Counted from the first letter of the stretch, positions 12,726 to 24,791 are shown. The stretch is DNA of 64,000 nt from Macrobrachium rosenbergii (GCF_040412425.1 NC_089744.1:34566599-34630598); one strand, 5' to 3'. Numbers and translations: made by a program. The notes: a model not told the origin generated them from the letters alone.

Positions 12726-13294
12726 TCGTGGTTTTTGGTAAATAATTTTTGTTCCTCTCGCTCGGGGTTTAGTTGGGTTTGTAGAGAGATAAGAACCAGA
12801 ATAAAGTGAATCCTATTACGTTGCATATTCTGGTACTCCTTTGACATGTGGCATTTAAAATTGTTTAAGCTCAAAGCCCGGACTCCTTTCAAATAATAAT
12901 AATAATATCTACTTCCTTGTAAGTTCCCATTATTCTAAACACATCTATCATTATCTATTACTGATCATCTTACCATGAGCAAAACAAAACAATGATAATA
13001 ATGCCATATAACAGTAAACATTCCGGCAATGGTGAAAAGACCATATTCGTACTCAACATGCATCCTGATACCTTTCACTGTAAAAAAAAAAAAATTACAA
13101 AAAGCTCTTAAACGACTGTATTTTTCGAAAATGCTAATTATTCTGTGGAAGCAATGGTCCAAGGGTTGGCAATCACATGCGCTTTTCCAGCCCAGGCACG
13201 AAGGAAACGAGAAAGAGAAAAGGAAAAGGAAGGAAACAAACTTATCCCTTAAAAGGAAGGAAGGTTATCAGTCGGGAAAACAAACCCATGGTTA
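12726..13294. other. Unassigned sequence
   Basis: AT-rich, with a short (AAT)n at 12893-12906 and an A-run at 13082. No gene recognised. Confidence 0.5.
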
Positions 13295-13396
13295 GGTTCC
13301 AGAGTCCAACAGAAGAGGGAAAGAAACAGTTCCAGAGTCTACCAGAAGAGGGAAAGAAACAGTTCCAGAGTCTACCAGAAGAGGGAAAGAAACAGT
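13295..13396 (+). repeat. 33-bp tandem repeat, three copies, codon-phased
   Basis: The unit 'gttccagagtctaccagaag' + 'agggaaagaaaca' occurs three times. 33 bp is 11 codons, so an 81-codon frame at 13177-13422 reads FQSLPEEGKKQ repeatedly after a Lys/Arg-rich start. The phase could be chance. There is no recognised domain, and I do not call a gene. Confidence 0.85.
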
Positions 13397-14459
13397 TACC
13401 AAGTCGTTCATCCGAGTATTAAAAGAAAAGGAGCACACGAATGTTAACAAAGAATCTCTTACAAATTATCGCCTACTCTAAACCATAAAGTATGCATACG
13501 CAATGCACACCTTGTCCAGTTTCATGTTAGCTCTACGGAATCTGTTCGCTCTGTTTATACTCTACTTCATTCATTTTTCATCTTTTGTAAATACTGTATA
13601 TATTGTTTTAAAGGAAAAAAATCGTATATATTGTTTTAAAAGAAAAAAGAAAAGAATTCAGTAAAAAAACAAATTGTATTCGATACTCAAAATCCGTTTT
13701 TTCCTTGTAAAAGCCGATGAACCAAATATTACACAAAATGGATATATTTAGTAAGACGAGAACCATTGCAAAAATCCTAATGGATACATCTTGAGGGACG
13801 CTGATAATATTTCTAGGCTAGAACAACAAAACAGGGCCCCAAATGAGCACTCAGATCACTATCAGCACATTTTGGGGTTTCAAAATCGCCTATCATAAGT
13901 AGCCTTCGGTCGATTGATAAAGGCGGAGGTTAAAAAAATTAACATGTTAAAGTGTACACAATTCGTGCCTAGTTTGACGAACTAACGTCAGCCATTTTTT
14001 TTCCCATCCCGAGAAAGTGAGCTTGAAAAATTTTGGTATTATTCAGAGCTTCTACTTAGCTCATCTTTTAGGTAAATTTGGTTTGAAAATGTGACAACGC
14101 AGACGGCCGAAGTTTTGATAGGTTATACAGCATCAAAAACTGAGACACTTTGGCTGGAAAACTTAAATTAAAAGAAAACAAATGGGATACGCCAGTTCGT
14201 CAAAACAGGGACGGATTTACGCAATCCATACTGCATTTTTCCAGTTTATCCCAATCTCATGACGGTACAGAAAAACAAGTATTAAAGACGCACCGCATTC
14301 AGAACACACATAATCAATTTAAAAGCTGAATGGCGTGGTTTTACTTCATTTTATTCATTTTTTTGTTTAGGGTCCAACTCCACCTGAGGTGGTCTACGAG
14401 AACGCATACAGAAATAATCTTAAGATTTTTTTTTATACAGCAAACTTCATACTAAACAA
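13397..14459. other. Unassigned sequence
   Basis: 'atcgtatatattgttttaaa' and a near copy lie at about 13592 and 13621. Otherwise I see no family or gene. Confidence 0.5.
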
Positions 14460-14840
14460 TTAAAAAATGCGCCGAAGTTTCTTCGGCGCAATCGATTTTC
14501 TGTACAGCGTATAATCAAGGCCACCGAAAACAGATCTATCTCTCGGTGGTCTCAGTATAATGCCGTATGAGCCGCGGCCCATGAAAGAACCACGGCCCGG
14601 TGGTGGCCTGTCCTATAGTGTTGCCAGACGCACGATTATATGGCAAACTTTAACCTTAAATCAAATAAAAACTACTGAGGCTAGAGGGATGCAATTTGGT
14701 ATGTTTGATAATTGGAGGATGGATGATCATCCCAATTTGCAGCCCTCTAGTCTCAAGAGCTTTTAAGATCTGAGGGCGGAAAGAAAAAGTTCGGACGGAC
14801 AGACAAAGCCGGCACAATAGTTTTCTTTTACTGAAAACTA
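14460..14840 (-). mobile_element. Repeat family C, copy 1 (unclassified, non-autonomous)
   Basis: On the minus strand it starts 'tagttttcagtaaaagaaaa', then 'ctttgtctgtccgtccg' and 'tcagatcttaaaa'. An inverted pair follows around 'gctagagggctgcaaattgg' / 'ccaaattgcatccctctagc'. It ends with the hairpin 'gcgccgaagaaacttcggcgc' and a T-run. Related copies at 25540-25850 and 40353-40621 define the boundaries. No coding is visible, and a clean target duplication was not found. Confidence 0.75.
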
Positions 14841-14871
14841 AAAATCACGAAAATATGCACGTGATCTGTTT

Positions 14872-15382
14872 ATCAGATGAAGCCACAGGAAAAGCTTGAA
14901 GTGAAACGACACAGTGCCACGTACTTTGGTGCAATTAAGAATAGAATAGAATACATAATTAAGGCCAAAGGCCAAACACTGGACCCTATGAGGTCATTCA
15001 GCGCTGAAACGGAAATTGACAGTAAAAAGGTTTGAAAGGTGTAACAAGTAAAAGGAAAACCTTGCAGCTGCACTATTGCACTAAGCATCAATTGTTAGGA
15101 GAGGGTGGAAAGTAAGATGGAAGAAAGAATATGAACGGAGGTACAGTAAAAGGAATGAAAGCGGTTGCAGCTAGGGGCCGAGGAGATGCTGCAAAGAACC
15201 TAAATAATGGGTACAGTGCACCGCATGAGGAGCACTGATGGCAGGACCTCCCATCGGGGATTTCGTGTAATTAACACATCTTCGGGGCACAAAGTCCTTG
15301 TGCCCCAAAGGTGTGTTAATTACACGAAAGTGCTTGGCACTCTGTCGTTTCACTTCAAGCTTTTCCTGTGGCTTCAGCTGAT
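14872..15382. mobile_element. Fold-back element split by Ele-A copy 5
   Basis: The left part 'gaagccacaggaaaagcttg' + 'aagtgaaacgac' (from 14877) is the reverse complement of the right part ending near 15382. The centre 'ggggcacaaag tc cttgtgcccc' lies at ~15283-15306. If the Ele-A insertion and one copy of its 14-bp duplication are set aside, the arms are each close to 90 bp. The element is non-coding. Confidence 0.8.
14939..15260 (-). mobile_element. Ele-A copy 5, inserted in a fold-back arm
   Basis: Full-length, with flanks 'tttggtgcaattaa' (14925-14938) and 'tttcgtgtaattaa' (15261-15274), 14 bp with two mismatches. The target lies in the left arm of the fold-back, so this insertion post-dates it. 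The hairpin reads 'agtgcaccgcatgaggagcact'. Confidence 0.88.
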
Positions 15383-16472
15383 ACTGTCATATAACTCAAA
15401 AATGGAAAGTTTTTTATTTTTTCTTGAACGACTTGATATTTTCAGTTTTCCTGGTGGGAGCTTATTGTTACTGAAGAAATTGTTAGCTGCAAAGCTTCCA
15501 AAAGACGAAGAATAATCTGGCTGTTCTGAACTAAAAGCAGTTTAAATGTGGAACCAAACCTCCATCCACGTTTGCAATCGTAGACTTTGAGCAAAATAAA
15601 AACACACACACACACACACAAAAAAAACAGGAAAAAATCAAGAGCATGTGATAAGCAGCAAGCATTAATTTCAACCCCTTCCCTCTTCAAATATGCGTAG
15701 CGCATACGTCACTGACACACGCTGTCCTATATACAACATCTACGTCAATACTAACATTTGAGATTCTCACAGACGTAGGTGCTATAATGTACAAGCATCA
15801 TTCATAATGGAAGCCTGAAGTTTTTCTTCCCGCCAAAGATTAAGTAATCATACAAGCGCAAAACTTTCATGCGGGAGTAACAATGACGTCCGTGCAAAAA
15901 TGCCGCATCTATGAAATCTGTTTGCAAATCCGTACACCTTCGCTGTATTCCAGATTTCATGATAAATAAGACACTTTAGACCATCTACAAAATTATTTCT
16001 TTTTATGAGAGATATTTTGGGGGCATAAACAATAGTATTTCTCCTCCTAACTTCATTTTGTAATTATAATTCCCAGTAACTCTGCTTGAAGGAAATAATT
16101 TAACTTCTCATATTTTTGACAGGTCTCTTACGACTTCAGTAGCTTAAGGTACCGCCAAACATGAAATATGTACAAGATATCATTTATACCAAGTTGTGCT
16201 CTAACAAAATTTTATATTATGTCTTCATCAATTCACCACAAACCTTAGATATTAAAAACAACACAATAAATCCCGTCATCACAACTTCAGATCCTTCACT
16301 TGTATGCTCCAAGACTTACTGAAATTAATAATTCCTCAAGACTCATTCGTCTTCATTTGGTTCAATGTTCAAAGGAGCTTATTACTGTCCTCTCTCAGTT
16401 GCAAACATCAATTATCAGTGGCAATGAGGATAACAGAAGACAGCAAGGAAAAATGGACATATCAAGAACAGT

Positions 16473-16473
<1 letters not shown>
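15383..16473. other. Unassigned sequence
   Basis: A short (CA)n lies at 15601-15620 and is AT-rich throughout. No gene recognised. Confidence 0.5.

Positions 16474-16474
<1 letters not shown>

Positions 16475-16541
<67 letters not shown>
16475..16541. repeat. (CT)n microsatellite
   Basis: About 33 uninterrupted units. Confidence 0.97.
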
Positions 16542-16544
<3 letters not shown>

Positions 16545-17242
16545 CTGCATTTACAGTGGAGGTAGCAGTCCGCATCTCCTCAACAAGGATAACACGCGCA
16601 AAAAAGGGTCCCAATTCAGTACCTTCTTGAGCCAATCAAATTGACCTCCTCCGATTGCTTACACAACGTAGTACCAACTCCACAAAGTGCAAACCTACCG
16701 AAGGCCTGAGTTCTCGGAAAATCCCTCTCAGCCGAGGAGAGCTCTCTCATATCTCTGGGAAAAAGTTCACGATGTTCTTTGAATAAACGTTACAAAAAGT
16801 GTGTATGAACTCTTGGTACGACGACAGAAAAACTTTAAAATATTTTACTTTTGACATAGGACATACCAACTGTGCGTACAAATAACTTGCCCAGATCCCA
16901 GCGAGGTACAGCAACTCGTAAGAAATCAAATAACTGAACGGAAACTGAGATTCTCTCTTAGAATGAGGTAAATGTGGGAAATTAAAGCATGGCTAAAATC
17001 TTGGACAATTGTAGCCACGTAAACTAGAAATAATTTGATCTAAACTAGAAATAATACGACTGAAGTTAGAAATAGATTTACCTAAACGAAAAATAATTTT
17101 ATTTAAACCAGAATCCGAAGCCATTTCTTCTTCCAGTAGCCTTTTCAACGGCTGTTCACGGAAATGTCAATTAATATTAGAATGGACCAAAAAAGTCAAA
17201 GCAATGAGGGAGCCAACTCAGTCAGATTCGTATCCCACTCTT

Positions 17243-17245
<3 letters not shown>
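16542..17245. other. Unassigned sequence
   Basis: 'aaactagaaataat' type phrases recur three or four times at 17020-17105, a weak local tandem. No gene recognised. Confidence 0.5.
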
Positions 17246-17312
<67 letters not shown>

Positions 17313-17457
17313 AGCCTGCAAAACTGATTGAGATATAGAAAGGGCGAGCGAGAGAATCTGTTGAATGAGAGAGAGAGAGAGAGAGAGAGAGCCTGCAAAA
17401 CTGATTGAGATATAGAAAGGGCGAGCGACAGAATCTGCTGAATGACAGAATCTGCTG

Positions 17458-17507
<50 letters not shown>
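17246..17507. repeat. (GA)n cluster with a duplicated 40-bp spacer
   Basis: Three GA tracts (about 17246-17310, 17367-17391, 17460-17506) are separated by two copies of 'cctgcaaaactgattgagat' + 'atagaaagggcgagcga'. Another small duplication 'gacagaatctgctgaat' follows. This looks like replication or unequal-exchange duplication of a unit containing GA repeat plus spacer. Confidence 0.9.
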
Positions 17508-17508
<1 letters not shown>

Positions 17509-17849
17509 TGTCAAAATCATTCTTATATGAATAAGGTAACTACCATGCAGTTTTTCTACAGGCAAGAAATGTATAAAATGCATGCCACTAAACGTCAACA
17601 TTACAGTAAGTAATGGAGCGAGTTTGGTAGTTAAAAAAAGAGATGCAAGAAGGGTAAGAAGTGATGAAAACAGATCCACATCTGGTAACACTTAAACTGT
17701 TTACAACTCAAGTAAGTTTTCCCACTAGAAAAATATTTTTTTATGTCGATATTTCTTGTTCAAATAAATCCCCATAGACCTTTAAATTTTTCGCAGTTTA
17801 CAAAGGAAAAGCACTGATCTAAAATACTTTGCTCAACTAATAAGGAAGA

Positions 17850-18150
17850 ATTAGAATATAACATTTGGGCCAAGGGCCCAGCGCTGGGACCTATGAGGTC
17901 AATCAGCGCTGTAAGGTTGACCCCAGTAAAGTTTTTAAAGGTGTAACAGGAGAAAGTCCTCGCAGTTGCACTATGAAGCAACTATTAGGAGATGGTAGAA
18001 AGTAAGATGAAAGGTAATATGAACGGAGGCACAGGAAAAGGGATGAAAGGGGTTTCAGCTCGGGGTTGAAGGGACGCCACAAAGAACCTTAAATAATGCC
18101 TCCAAAGCACTGCGTGAGATGCACTGATGGCACTGACCCCCAACGGGGGA
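17850..18150 (-). mobile_element. Ele-A copy 6
   Basis: Full-length but more diverged ('acatttgggccaagggccc', 'ggtttcagctcggggttgaag'). The flanking match is short: 'aaggaaga' at 17842-17849 and 18153-18160. The hairpin 'aagcactgcgtgagatgcact' is degraded; the end 'cccccaacggggg' is kept. Confidence 0.8.
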
Positions 18151-18160
18151 GCAAGGAAGA

Positions 18161-19888
18161 CTGAGGTAGCTTTTGGATGAAGGTCGGAAATATAGACACA
18201 TTGCGTGTGTTTAATCTCGTCATAAATTACTTAATATACTGACTAACTATAAAAAGATTTTCACACGAAAACAAGAGACATTTTCCAAAACTGGAAAGTT
18301 TTAACTATCCAACAAACAGACTATTATGCTACGCATACTAGGATACATGGCATGGCATCTACCTGCACCATTTTGGACAATTTCTTCTCACAGAAATATG
18401 ATCAGGATCAACATCGATTTTTTAGGAAGGTTTCTTAACCACTGACCAACCATCTTAGATTTTTTAAATGTCCTAAAAAATACGTCCTAATGTTTCAAAT
18501 TCTGGTAAATGACAAACTAAAAAACATTCCAGGGCTGCATAACCGCGTTCGGAAAAATATGTCTGGGATATACAGCAAATATATTTTTGAACGAGAACTC
18601 CCCCCTCCCACCCTTCTCTCTCTCTCTCTCACACACACAAAGGAAACGTTCCCTAGCCACAACCATTTATTAGAAGAATGGCAAGGTCCTAACATGAATC
18701 ATGAGGCTGACATTTCCAATAATGCCTACTTCGATTCTTCACAGGAGTCCTCCTTGGGAGATTGTGCTTTTCATCTATATTCTATGTGATGATCCAGAGA
18801 CTGAAATAGTATACTGACTAGAAAGTACTTTCACACTTGCAGCTCTTGAAATAAATCATTAGTTATTTAACCAGTGAACAAGTGATACAAAATAATGAAG
18901 ATACGCTACCCAACTCTTTGACAAATCCCCACATTTTGTGATCTAATACTTCTATGAATGCGGGAATTATCTGTGAAAAGATATCAATTTTCTTTATATT
19001 TTCCCACCGCCACTTCGACGCCTAATATACTGTATATTAAGAAAATATTACCCATGACTATGGTTCGAAAAACTTCAAAATATACCAATACTGGAACGGA
19101 AATTAACTATTGGAGAAATTAAAAATTATACAATGACAGGAAGCGGTATAAAGTAAACGAGCTCTACCGAGAAAAAAAAATTCTGTTCTTGTTAAATATA
19201 CGTGAGAAAGCTTCTAAAATATATCTTATGAACAATTTTTTTTACATCATCAGTTCTCGAGTTACATCTAACACCAGTGTTTTTGGTTCGTTTATTTTTT
19301 TTTTTTTTAACCCCCATTTCGTCCGCATCCTCAGAAAAATAAAAGAACGAACCCAACAAAGCTTGACGTATTTCATCCCGAGCACGTTCCGTAGCAACTG
19401 TAGGCTAATGTATTGGTGATAACATCCTTCCTACGAACTATCTCATGACTCAACTTCCATATAATGTGTTCAGCCTTGCGCAAGAATTGTAAGACCCCCA
19501 TAAACTTTTTCACAGCCGCCAACATCGTCGAATATCCTACGAAGGAAAGGTTGCATTCAAACTCGCATTGGAGCGCATTTCCTGCAGGTGGAAATCGCGG
19601 CGGAACCGAAGTGGCAGGGAAAAGGACACGCCTTTTTGCGTCATCCCTGTTGCGTCTTGCCCAACGCGTCATCCTCGTCGGTTCCTGGCAATTTACTTCT
19701 CGGATACATGGACCGGTCATGAGGGACTCTTCAGGGACGGTGTCTCCTCTCCTTGACTGGTCACCTTTCACGCCGTTCCTCTCCGTTGTTTTTCGAGGCT
19801 GTGCACGACACCCACGTAATCATTTCTATTTATCAGTGGCTTCTATCTGAGACGAGTAGTACGGAAAGTCTATTCTTCCTCTCAAGAT
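18161..19888. other. Unassigned sequence
   Basis: A small (TC)n(AC)n tract lies at 18613-18639. The segment 19440-19850 is GC-richer and open on both strands (128 and 132 codons), but I recognise no domain and no convincing splice or start context. Status unknown. Confidence 0.45.
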
Positions 19889-20148
19889 CATCAGATTTAG
19901 GGCCTACGAGGTCATTCAGAGCTGAAAGGGAATTGACAGTAAGAAGGTTTGAAGGTGTAACTGGAGGAAAACCTCGCAGTTGCACTATGAAACAAGTGTT
20001 AGGTTGCAAAGTCAGGTCGAAGAAAGATAATAAGAACGGAGGTACAGTAAAATAAATTAAAGATGTTGCAGCTAGGAGCCAAAGGGACGCTGCAAAAACC
20101 CTTAAGTGATGCCTGCATTGCACCATGTGAGGTGCAATGGCGGCACTA
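19889..20148 (-). mobile_element. Ele-A copy 7, damaged at the GAATA end
   Basis: It begins 'cagatttagggcctacgagg', missing the tandem GAATA end and about 20 bp. It keeps 'ggtgtaactggaggaaaacc', 'gttgcagctaggagcc' and the stem 'attgcaccatgtgaggtgcaat', where both arms carry matching changes (agt to att, act to aat). It lacks the final 'ccccctacgggg'. No target duplication was found. Confidence 0.8.
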
Positions 20149-20510
20149 CCAGAGACAAAGTGGCGAGACCAAAGTCATTGTGGACTTGCTCAGTAATGAA
20201 AATAATGCAAAATAAACATTTCCTCTTCAACTTCTTATTACAGTTATTTCACAAAGGAGAAACCAAAGACATAAAATGAACAGCCTTCAGCATGAGTGTC
20301 CCAGTAAAAGCATCATGACTGTCATTAGCAAGCTTGCGGATTGATGTACATTGTACAGTGCATCATAAGGTGCTTCTGGAAAGTTCATAATGCCATTTAA
20401 GATCTGAAGTTTTCACAATAAACTACGTCATTCAACTACGTTAAGAGTAAATACGGCGTAATGGCTGCTCTACCATTTCCCTAGCAAGTCATCCCATAGT
20501 TCTTCTATTA

Positions 20511-20513
20511 GTG

Positions 20514-20548
<35 letters not shown>

Positions 20549-20581
20549 TTACTACTACTAATACTATTATTATTATTATTA
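20511..20581. repeat. Trinucleotide repeat (TAC/TAT)n
   Basis: 'actactactactac' grades into 'attattattatt'. Reverse frames are poly-Val/Ser or Ile and are not coding. Confidence 0.92.
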
Positions 20582-20823
20582 AGCCCACTGTCAAGGAACA
20601 TGACAGAAAGGCCAACGCCTTGCCTATGGCTTCCACGGACGAGGAAACCCATAGAAGTATAAGCAAAAGAAAATGAGATACAAAAATATGAGATACCAGA
20701 AGACACTCGAATGAAAATAAAGAAGACTGCACAATAACTCGCGAGACGAGAGTACTTACGACAAAAGGGCAAGTTCCCTGACGAAATCTTTCTATGACTA
20801 CTAAAACAACTACCTTTGTTGAA

Positions 20824-21125
20824 TAGAAAATAGAATTTAGGCCAAAGGCAAAGAGCTGGGACCTACGAGGTCATTCCGCGCTGAAACGGAATTGACATTA
20901 AAAAGGTCTGAAAGGTGTAACATGAGGAAAATCTCGCGTATGCACTACACATCAATTGTTAGGACAGGATGGGAAGTAAGATGGAAGAAAGAATATGGAC
21001 GGAGGTACAGTAAAAGGAATGAAAGCGGTTGCAGCTAGGGGCCGAAGGGACGCTGCAAAGAACCTTAAAGAATGCCTACATTGCACCGCATGAGATGCAC
21101 TAACGGCACTGCCTCCCTACGGAGA
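20824..21125 (-). mobile_element. Ele-A copy 8
   Basis: Full-length. Flanks are 'ctacctttgttgaa' (20810-20823) and 'ctatctttgttgaa' (21126-21139), 14 bp with one mismatch: the clearest retroposition footprint in the window. The stem reads 'attgcaccgcatgagatgcact'. Confidence 0.9.
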
Positions 21126-21187
21126 CTATCTTTGTTGAAAAAGGGCAACCGAGGAAGCAATGGTGTCTTCAAGATATAAAGGCCTCA

Positions 21188-21262
21188 CTGGCTTGAATTT
21201 CAAGTCAGTGGCCCCTGTGGGCTTTTTCCATATGAATAGGTTTCATCTACTGAATAATGAAG
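21188..21262 (+). mobile_element. Short LINE 3' end fragment (same LINE as 48.5-51.2 kb)
   Basis: 'cttgaatttcaagtcagtgg', 'cccctgtgggct' and 'ccatatgaatagg' followed by 'ctactgaataatgaag' match the last ~75 bp before the (AAT)n tail of the copies at 50.5, 51.1 and 54.4 kb. Here the tail is reduced to 'aataatg'. Confidence 0.75.
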
Positions 21263-21641
21263 TTACTGACGATCACGAAAGAAGATCATATTCCATGAAT
21301 GGTAGAAGAGAAAACCAGATCCACGTGGCATTAATATCTTTTCTTTTCATAATACAGAGGATGCCTTACAAAAAGTATGGATGTCTCCGAAGACTCAATC
21401 ACACTTTAATATAGCTAGAGTAAAAGGTTTCATTATTTCTTGTCAGTTATACTAATTACCACTGACGAAATGATTACTCTTAGATCGGGTAGTCTGGCTG
21501 TATGTTTACGAATTAACAGGGTTATGCAAAAAAAAAACTTGTGTTTTATGAAAAAGTCATCAAAAAAAAGTAAGTATAGCTTAGTTTTACCAGACCACTG
21601 ATTCACCTTTGGAAGTAATAGAAAAAGAACCTACTTCGTGG

Positions 21642-21667
21642 CTCTCTCTCTCTCTCTCTCTCTCTCT

Positions 21668-21734
<67 letters not shown>
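21642..21734. repeat. (CT)n-(GA)n perfect self-complementary microsatellite
   Basis: About 13 CT units switch at a central CTCGAG into about 33 GA units, making an inverted microsatellite that can fold on itself. Confidence 0.96.
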
Positions 21735-21737
<3 letters not shown>

Positions 21738-21778
21738 GTGTCTCCCGACAACGATTACGGTCCAGAGCTTTGTAAGAC

Positions 21779-21821
21779 AAGGTCCTTTAAATATACTCTG
21801 ATAGTACATTTAAAGGACCTT
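21779..21821. repeat. Short inverted repeat
   Basis: 'aaggtcctttaaat' and its exact complement 'atttaaaggacctt' are separated by about 15 bp. No flanking element is visible. Confidence 0.8.
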
Positions 21822-23233
21822 ATAGTAAGATATTTAAAACGGCCCAGGGCTACATCAGCAAATTCATCCTCAGTAAAGGAGGTTTGAGGTATCGGCACGC
21901 TCTTGTTAAGGTGTTGGCTTTAAAGAAGTTCCGACTCCTTTCTTAATTTCAGTCCGTATTTTTGGAAAGACAATGAAAACAATGATCCAAGGATCGCTGT
22001 TTTTTTGGAAAGTAGACAATGTGGGTCAAGGCTCGCTCAAATAACATCAACAATAACAGCTCTCAGCTTCCTGTCGCTTGAACCTTCGTGGGTTAAAAAA
22101 AAGTTATGTGGGGATAAAAATGTATATTTCAATCAACGCCTAAATTACTATGTTTACAACTAAGTTGAAGTTCATTGAAGTCAAAAGCGACTAATTAATT
22201 TGAACAAGTCGCGGCACCTACCCACTGTTAAGAATAGTAAACTGGTAAGCATGAAGATAACATCTGATTTCAAGGCCTTTGTTTATTGTCAGGAAAATCA
22301 TTTTTCCTCAACCCCTGAGAAAGCATTGGCAGAACGGAAGACGGCCACCAAGAGTACTCTCTTTTAAGCAAGAGTTACTTGGTTTCCATTCCCCAGGGGA
22401 GAAAAAGGTTGGGCAGCATACAATAAATCGACAAAATACACAAAGCTGGCATAAAATTATCTCGGGTTCATTTTAAAAGCGACTGCAAAGAAACGATAAA
22501 CAGGCGCCCTCCACCCCAACCACCACCACTGTTGTGTTGCGACTCTATTCCTTTCGAGCGTATCGGCCGGAGAACAAATCTGGTGGAAACTGGTTCATCT
22601 TGGCAGGTGGCTGGAGAAAGAGCATAAACCGAAAACAGATGGTAGTTAATGACAAGAGGTAAGTAGTTCGATGAACGAATTATTAATTCAACACCGTCCA
22701 ACAAATGTGAAATAGGTTTTTTCTCCCTTCATTAAATTATTAACAGTTTTGAAATTATTATTCCATATATTAAATTATCGATGATTATCAGATTATAGTA
22801 CATCAACTTCCTTTGGTTAGTCCTAATGCTGTTTCACCTTGACTTGCAGCAAATCTAAGAAAAAAATCATCAAACCACAGTTGATACTCTGAAGATATTT
22901 TAATAATAATAATAATAATAATGAGCAGTCGAGCAAATAATAAAGTGAAGCCAGAAATTCGAAAACACACCCCAGCTTTGCGAGACCCATTCGGTACCGA
23001 GAACGTAGAGCGTCACTCACACTATTTATTGCCGCCAAAATATGCGGTATTGGAAAACTATATCAAGTTTGGAATCAGGGCAAATTCTCGTCAAAAAAGT
23101 TTCCGCGCCGTTATCTGGAGTTTCTGTCCCCGAAATTAAAATTGGATTTCGGGGTGTGAGGTGGTCTGTCTTTTTCAGACCGCATTTTGAGTTTGTCCCT
23201 TTTGTTTCTAGTACGAAATCATTTCGTGTTCAA

Positions 23234-23235
<2 letters not shown>
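21822..23235. other. Unassigned sequence
   Basis: An (AAT)n run of about 7 units lies at 22901-22922. No gene or family recognised. Confidence 0.5.
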
Positions 23236-23275
<40 letters not shown>

Positions 23276-23342
23276 TGACGATGCAAAACACTAGCACTGT
23301 AAAGTGAAATGAAATAGATACACGAAGTCATTGATACTGCAA

Positions 23343-23398
<56 letters not shown>
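23236..23398. repeat. Two (GA)n tracts
   Basis: They lie at 23238-23273 and 23347-23397, with unrelated spacer between. Confidence 0.95.
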
Positions 23399-23403
<5 letters not shown>

Positions 23404-23520
23404 AGGGGGCTAGAAATACCACAAAACACAGACACAACTGTGTTAGTACGCAATATTTTGATTGAAGCAGCTTTCGTGCGGGTAGGACGTGTCTGTGAGG
23501 TGCTCTGTGAAAAGTGCCTG

Positions 23521-24791
23521 ACTCGCGCGATGTTCAAAGTGAATACGAAGAAGAGGAAGGAAAAAGAGAAAATAAATGCTGTAGAAATTAAATCAAGTAA
23601 AGGGAAGATCAAACTATCATACGAACATTATCTCATAATTATCGAAGCAGCACGTAAAGATGGAACACTAAATAAACTACTGGAGAAGGACGAGTCAACC
23701 CAAATCGAGAGAGACAGCAACCTGCGAACATTCCTCTGGAGAAGTTGATGATGAAGGAACTCGCTGTGAAATGTGTGATGCATGGTTCCACTATGAATGT
23801 TCTGGTATCGAGGTCAGATACACACCCATACTTCGTAGTGATAACATTTTGTACATATGTAATAACTGCAAGAGGCCTGAACAAAGAACACACACAAAAA
23901 ACTCATTGAAGATGAACTTGAAGAAATAAAAGAAAACACAGAGATATTAACAAAGTTGATTCAGTATTCGGCTCAGAAAACTAGTGATGTATAATCACCA
24001 TAGATGAAATCAAAACAAAGTTGACAATGCTGATAAAGATGTAAAGACCATGACAAACATGGACAAAACTTATACTGAATCACTAAAGACAAGAAAAAGT
24101 GCTCCTGATCAAATCTACAAATGAGGAGAGCGTAGCAGCAAATGAAAAGAGACAAATTATGAGTAAAATAACGGCGCCAGTTGAACAGGTTAAAACAACA
24201 AGAGATGGACACTTATTTGTAAGATTTCCAGACAGGAAAAACTTAGAAAAGGCAAAAATGGAAATTCAGAAAATCAGCAATATATCAGTAAATGAGAAGG
24301 GTAAACTCAAACCAAAAATAAAAGTAGTCTATGTCCCGAAGGATGATGATGACACTGTCGATAACATTGTTAAGAAAAATCCATGGATAGGTAGCCTCAT
24401 TTCTGAAAATGACTACCTGAAAATTGAAAAGGAAATGATAGCCAAAGATGACAAATATAAACGCTATATCATCAAATGCACACCACAAATACGAAAGGCT
24501 ATCAATGATAGAGGTGACAAATTGTGTACACTGTATAGCCGTTGCAAAGTATACGACTATTACATGCCCTATCAATGATATAAATGTCAGGAATTTGGTC
24601 ACAGCGCAACAAATTGTAGAAATGACCAAGCTTGCCCTAGATGTGGTGAAAATCAGAAATCAAATGAATGTGCTAGTAACATCTTCAAGTGTAAAAATTG
24701 TGTAAAGAAAGGCCATAGTGATACTAAACATAAAACATATGATGGCAATAAGTGCACACTATATAAAAAATGTGTCAAAGGTGAAAAATAA
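23521..24791 (+). pseudogene. Broken LINE ORF1: PHD-like finger, coiled coil, two zinc knuckles
   Basis: Three frames together give a gag-like ORF1. A basic region (KKRKEKEKINAVE) is near 23545. A PHD-type half finger follows (CEMCDAWFHYEC ... ICNNC, 23777-23872), then a coiled-coil-like stretch (LIEDELEEIKENTEILTKLI) after a frame change. The long frame 24099-24575 has an RNA-binding-like segment (GHLFVRFPDRKNLEKA). After one TGA it continues in the same frame with CQEFGHSATNC, CPRC and CKNCVKKGHSDTKH, ending at TAA 24789. PHD plus CCHC knuckles is known from ORF1 of CR1/L2-like and Jockey-superfamily LINEs. It is dead: at least two frameshifts and one in-frame stop. Confidence 0.78.

Noticed and set aside
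13177..13422. Gene with 11-residue repeats (FQSLPEEGKKQ)
   Set aside because: Only three units, with a low-complexity Lys-rich leader and no flanking exon evidence. Kept as a repeat only.
15271..15322. Hairpin resembling an intrinsic terminator
   Set aside because: It is the centre of a fold-back transposable element in a eukaryotic genome.
19373..19850. Long open frames on both strands in a GC-richer segment
   Set aside because: No domain, start context, or splice signals that I could defend. Both strands are equally open, which suggests composition rather than coding.
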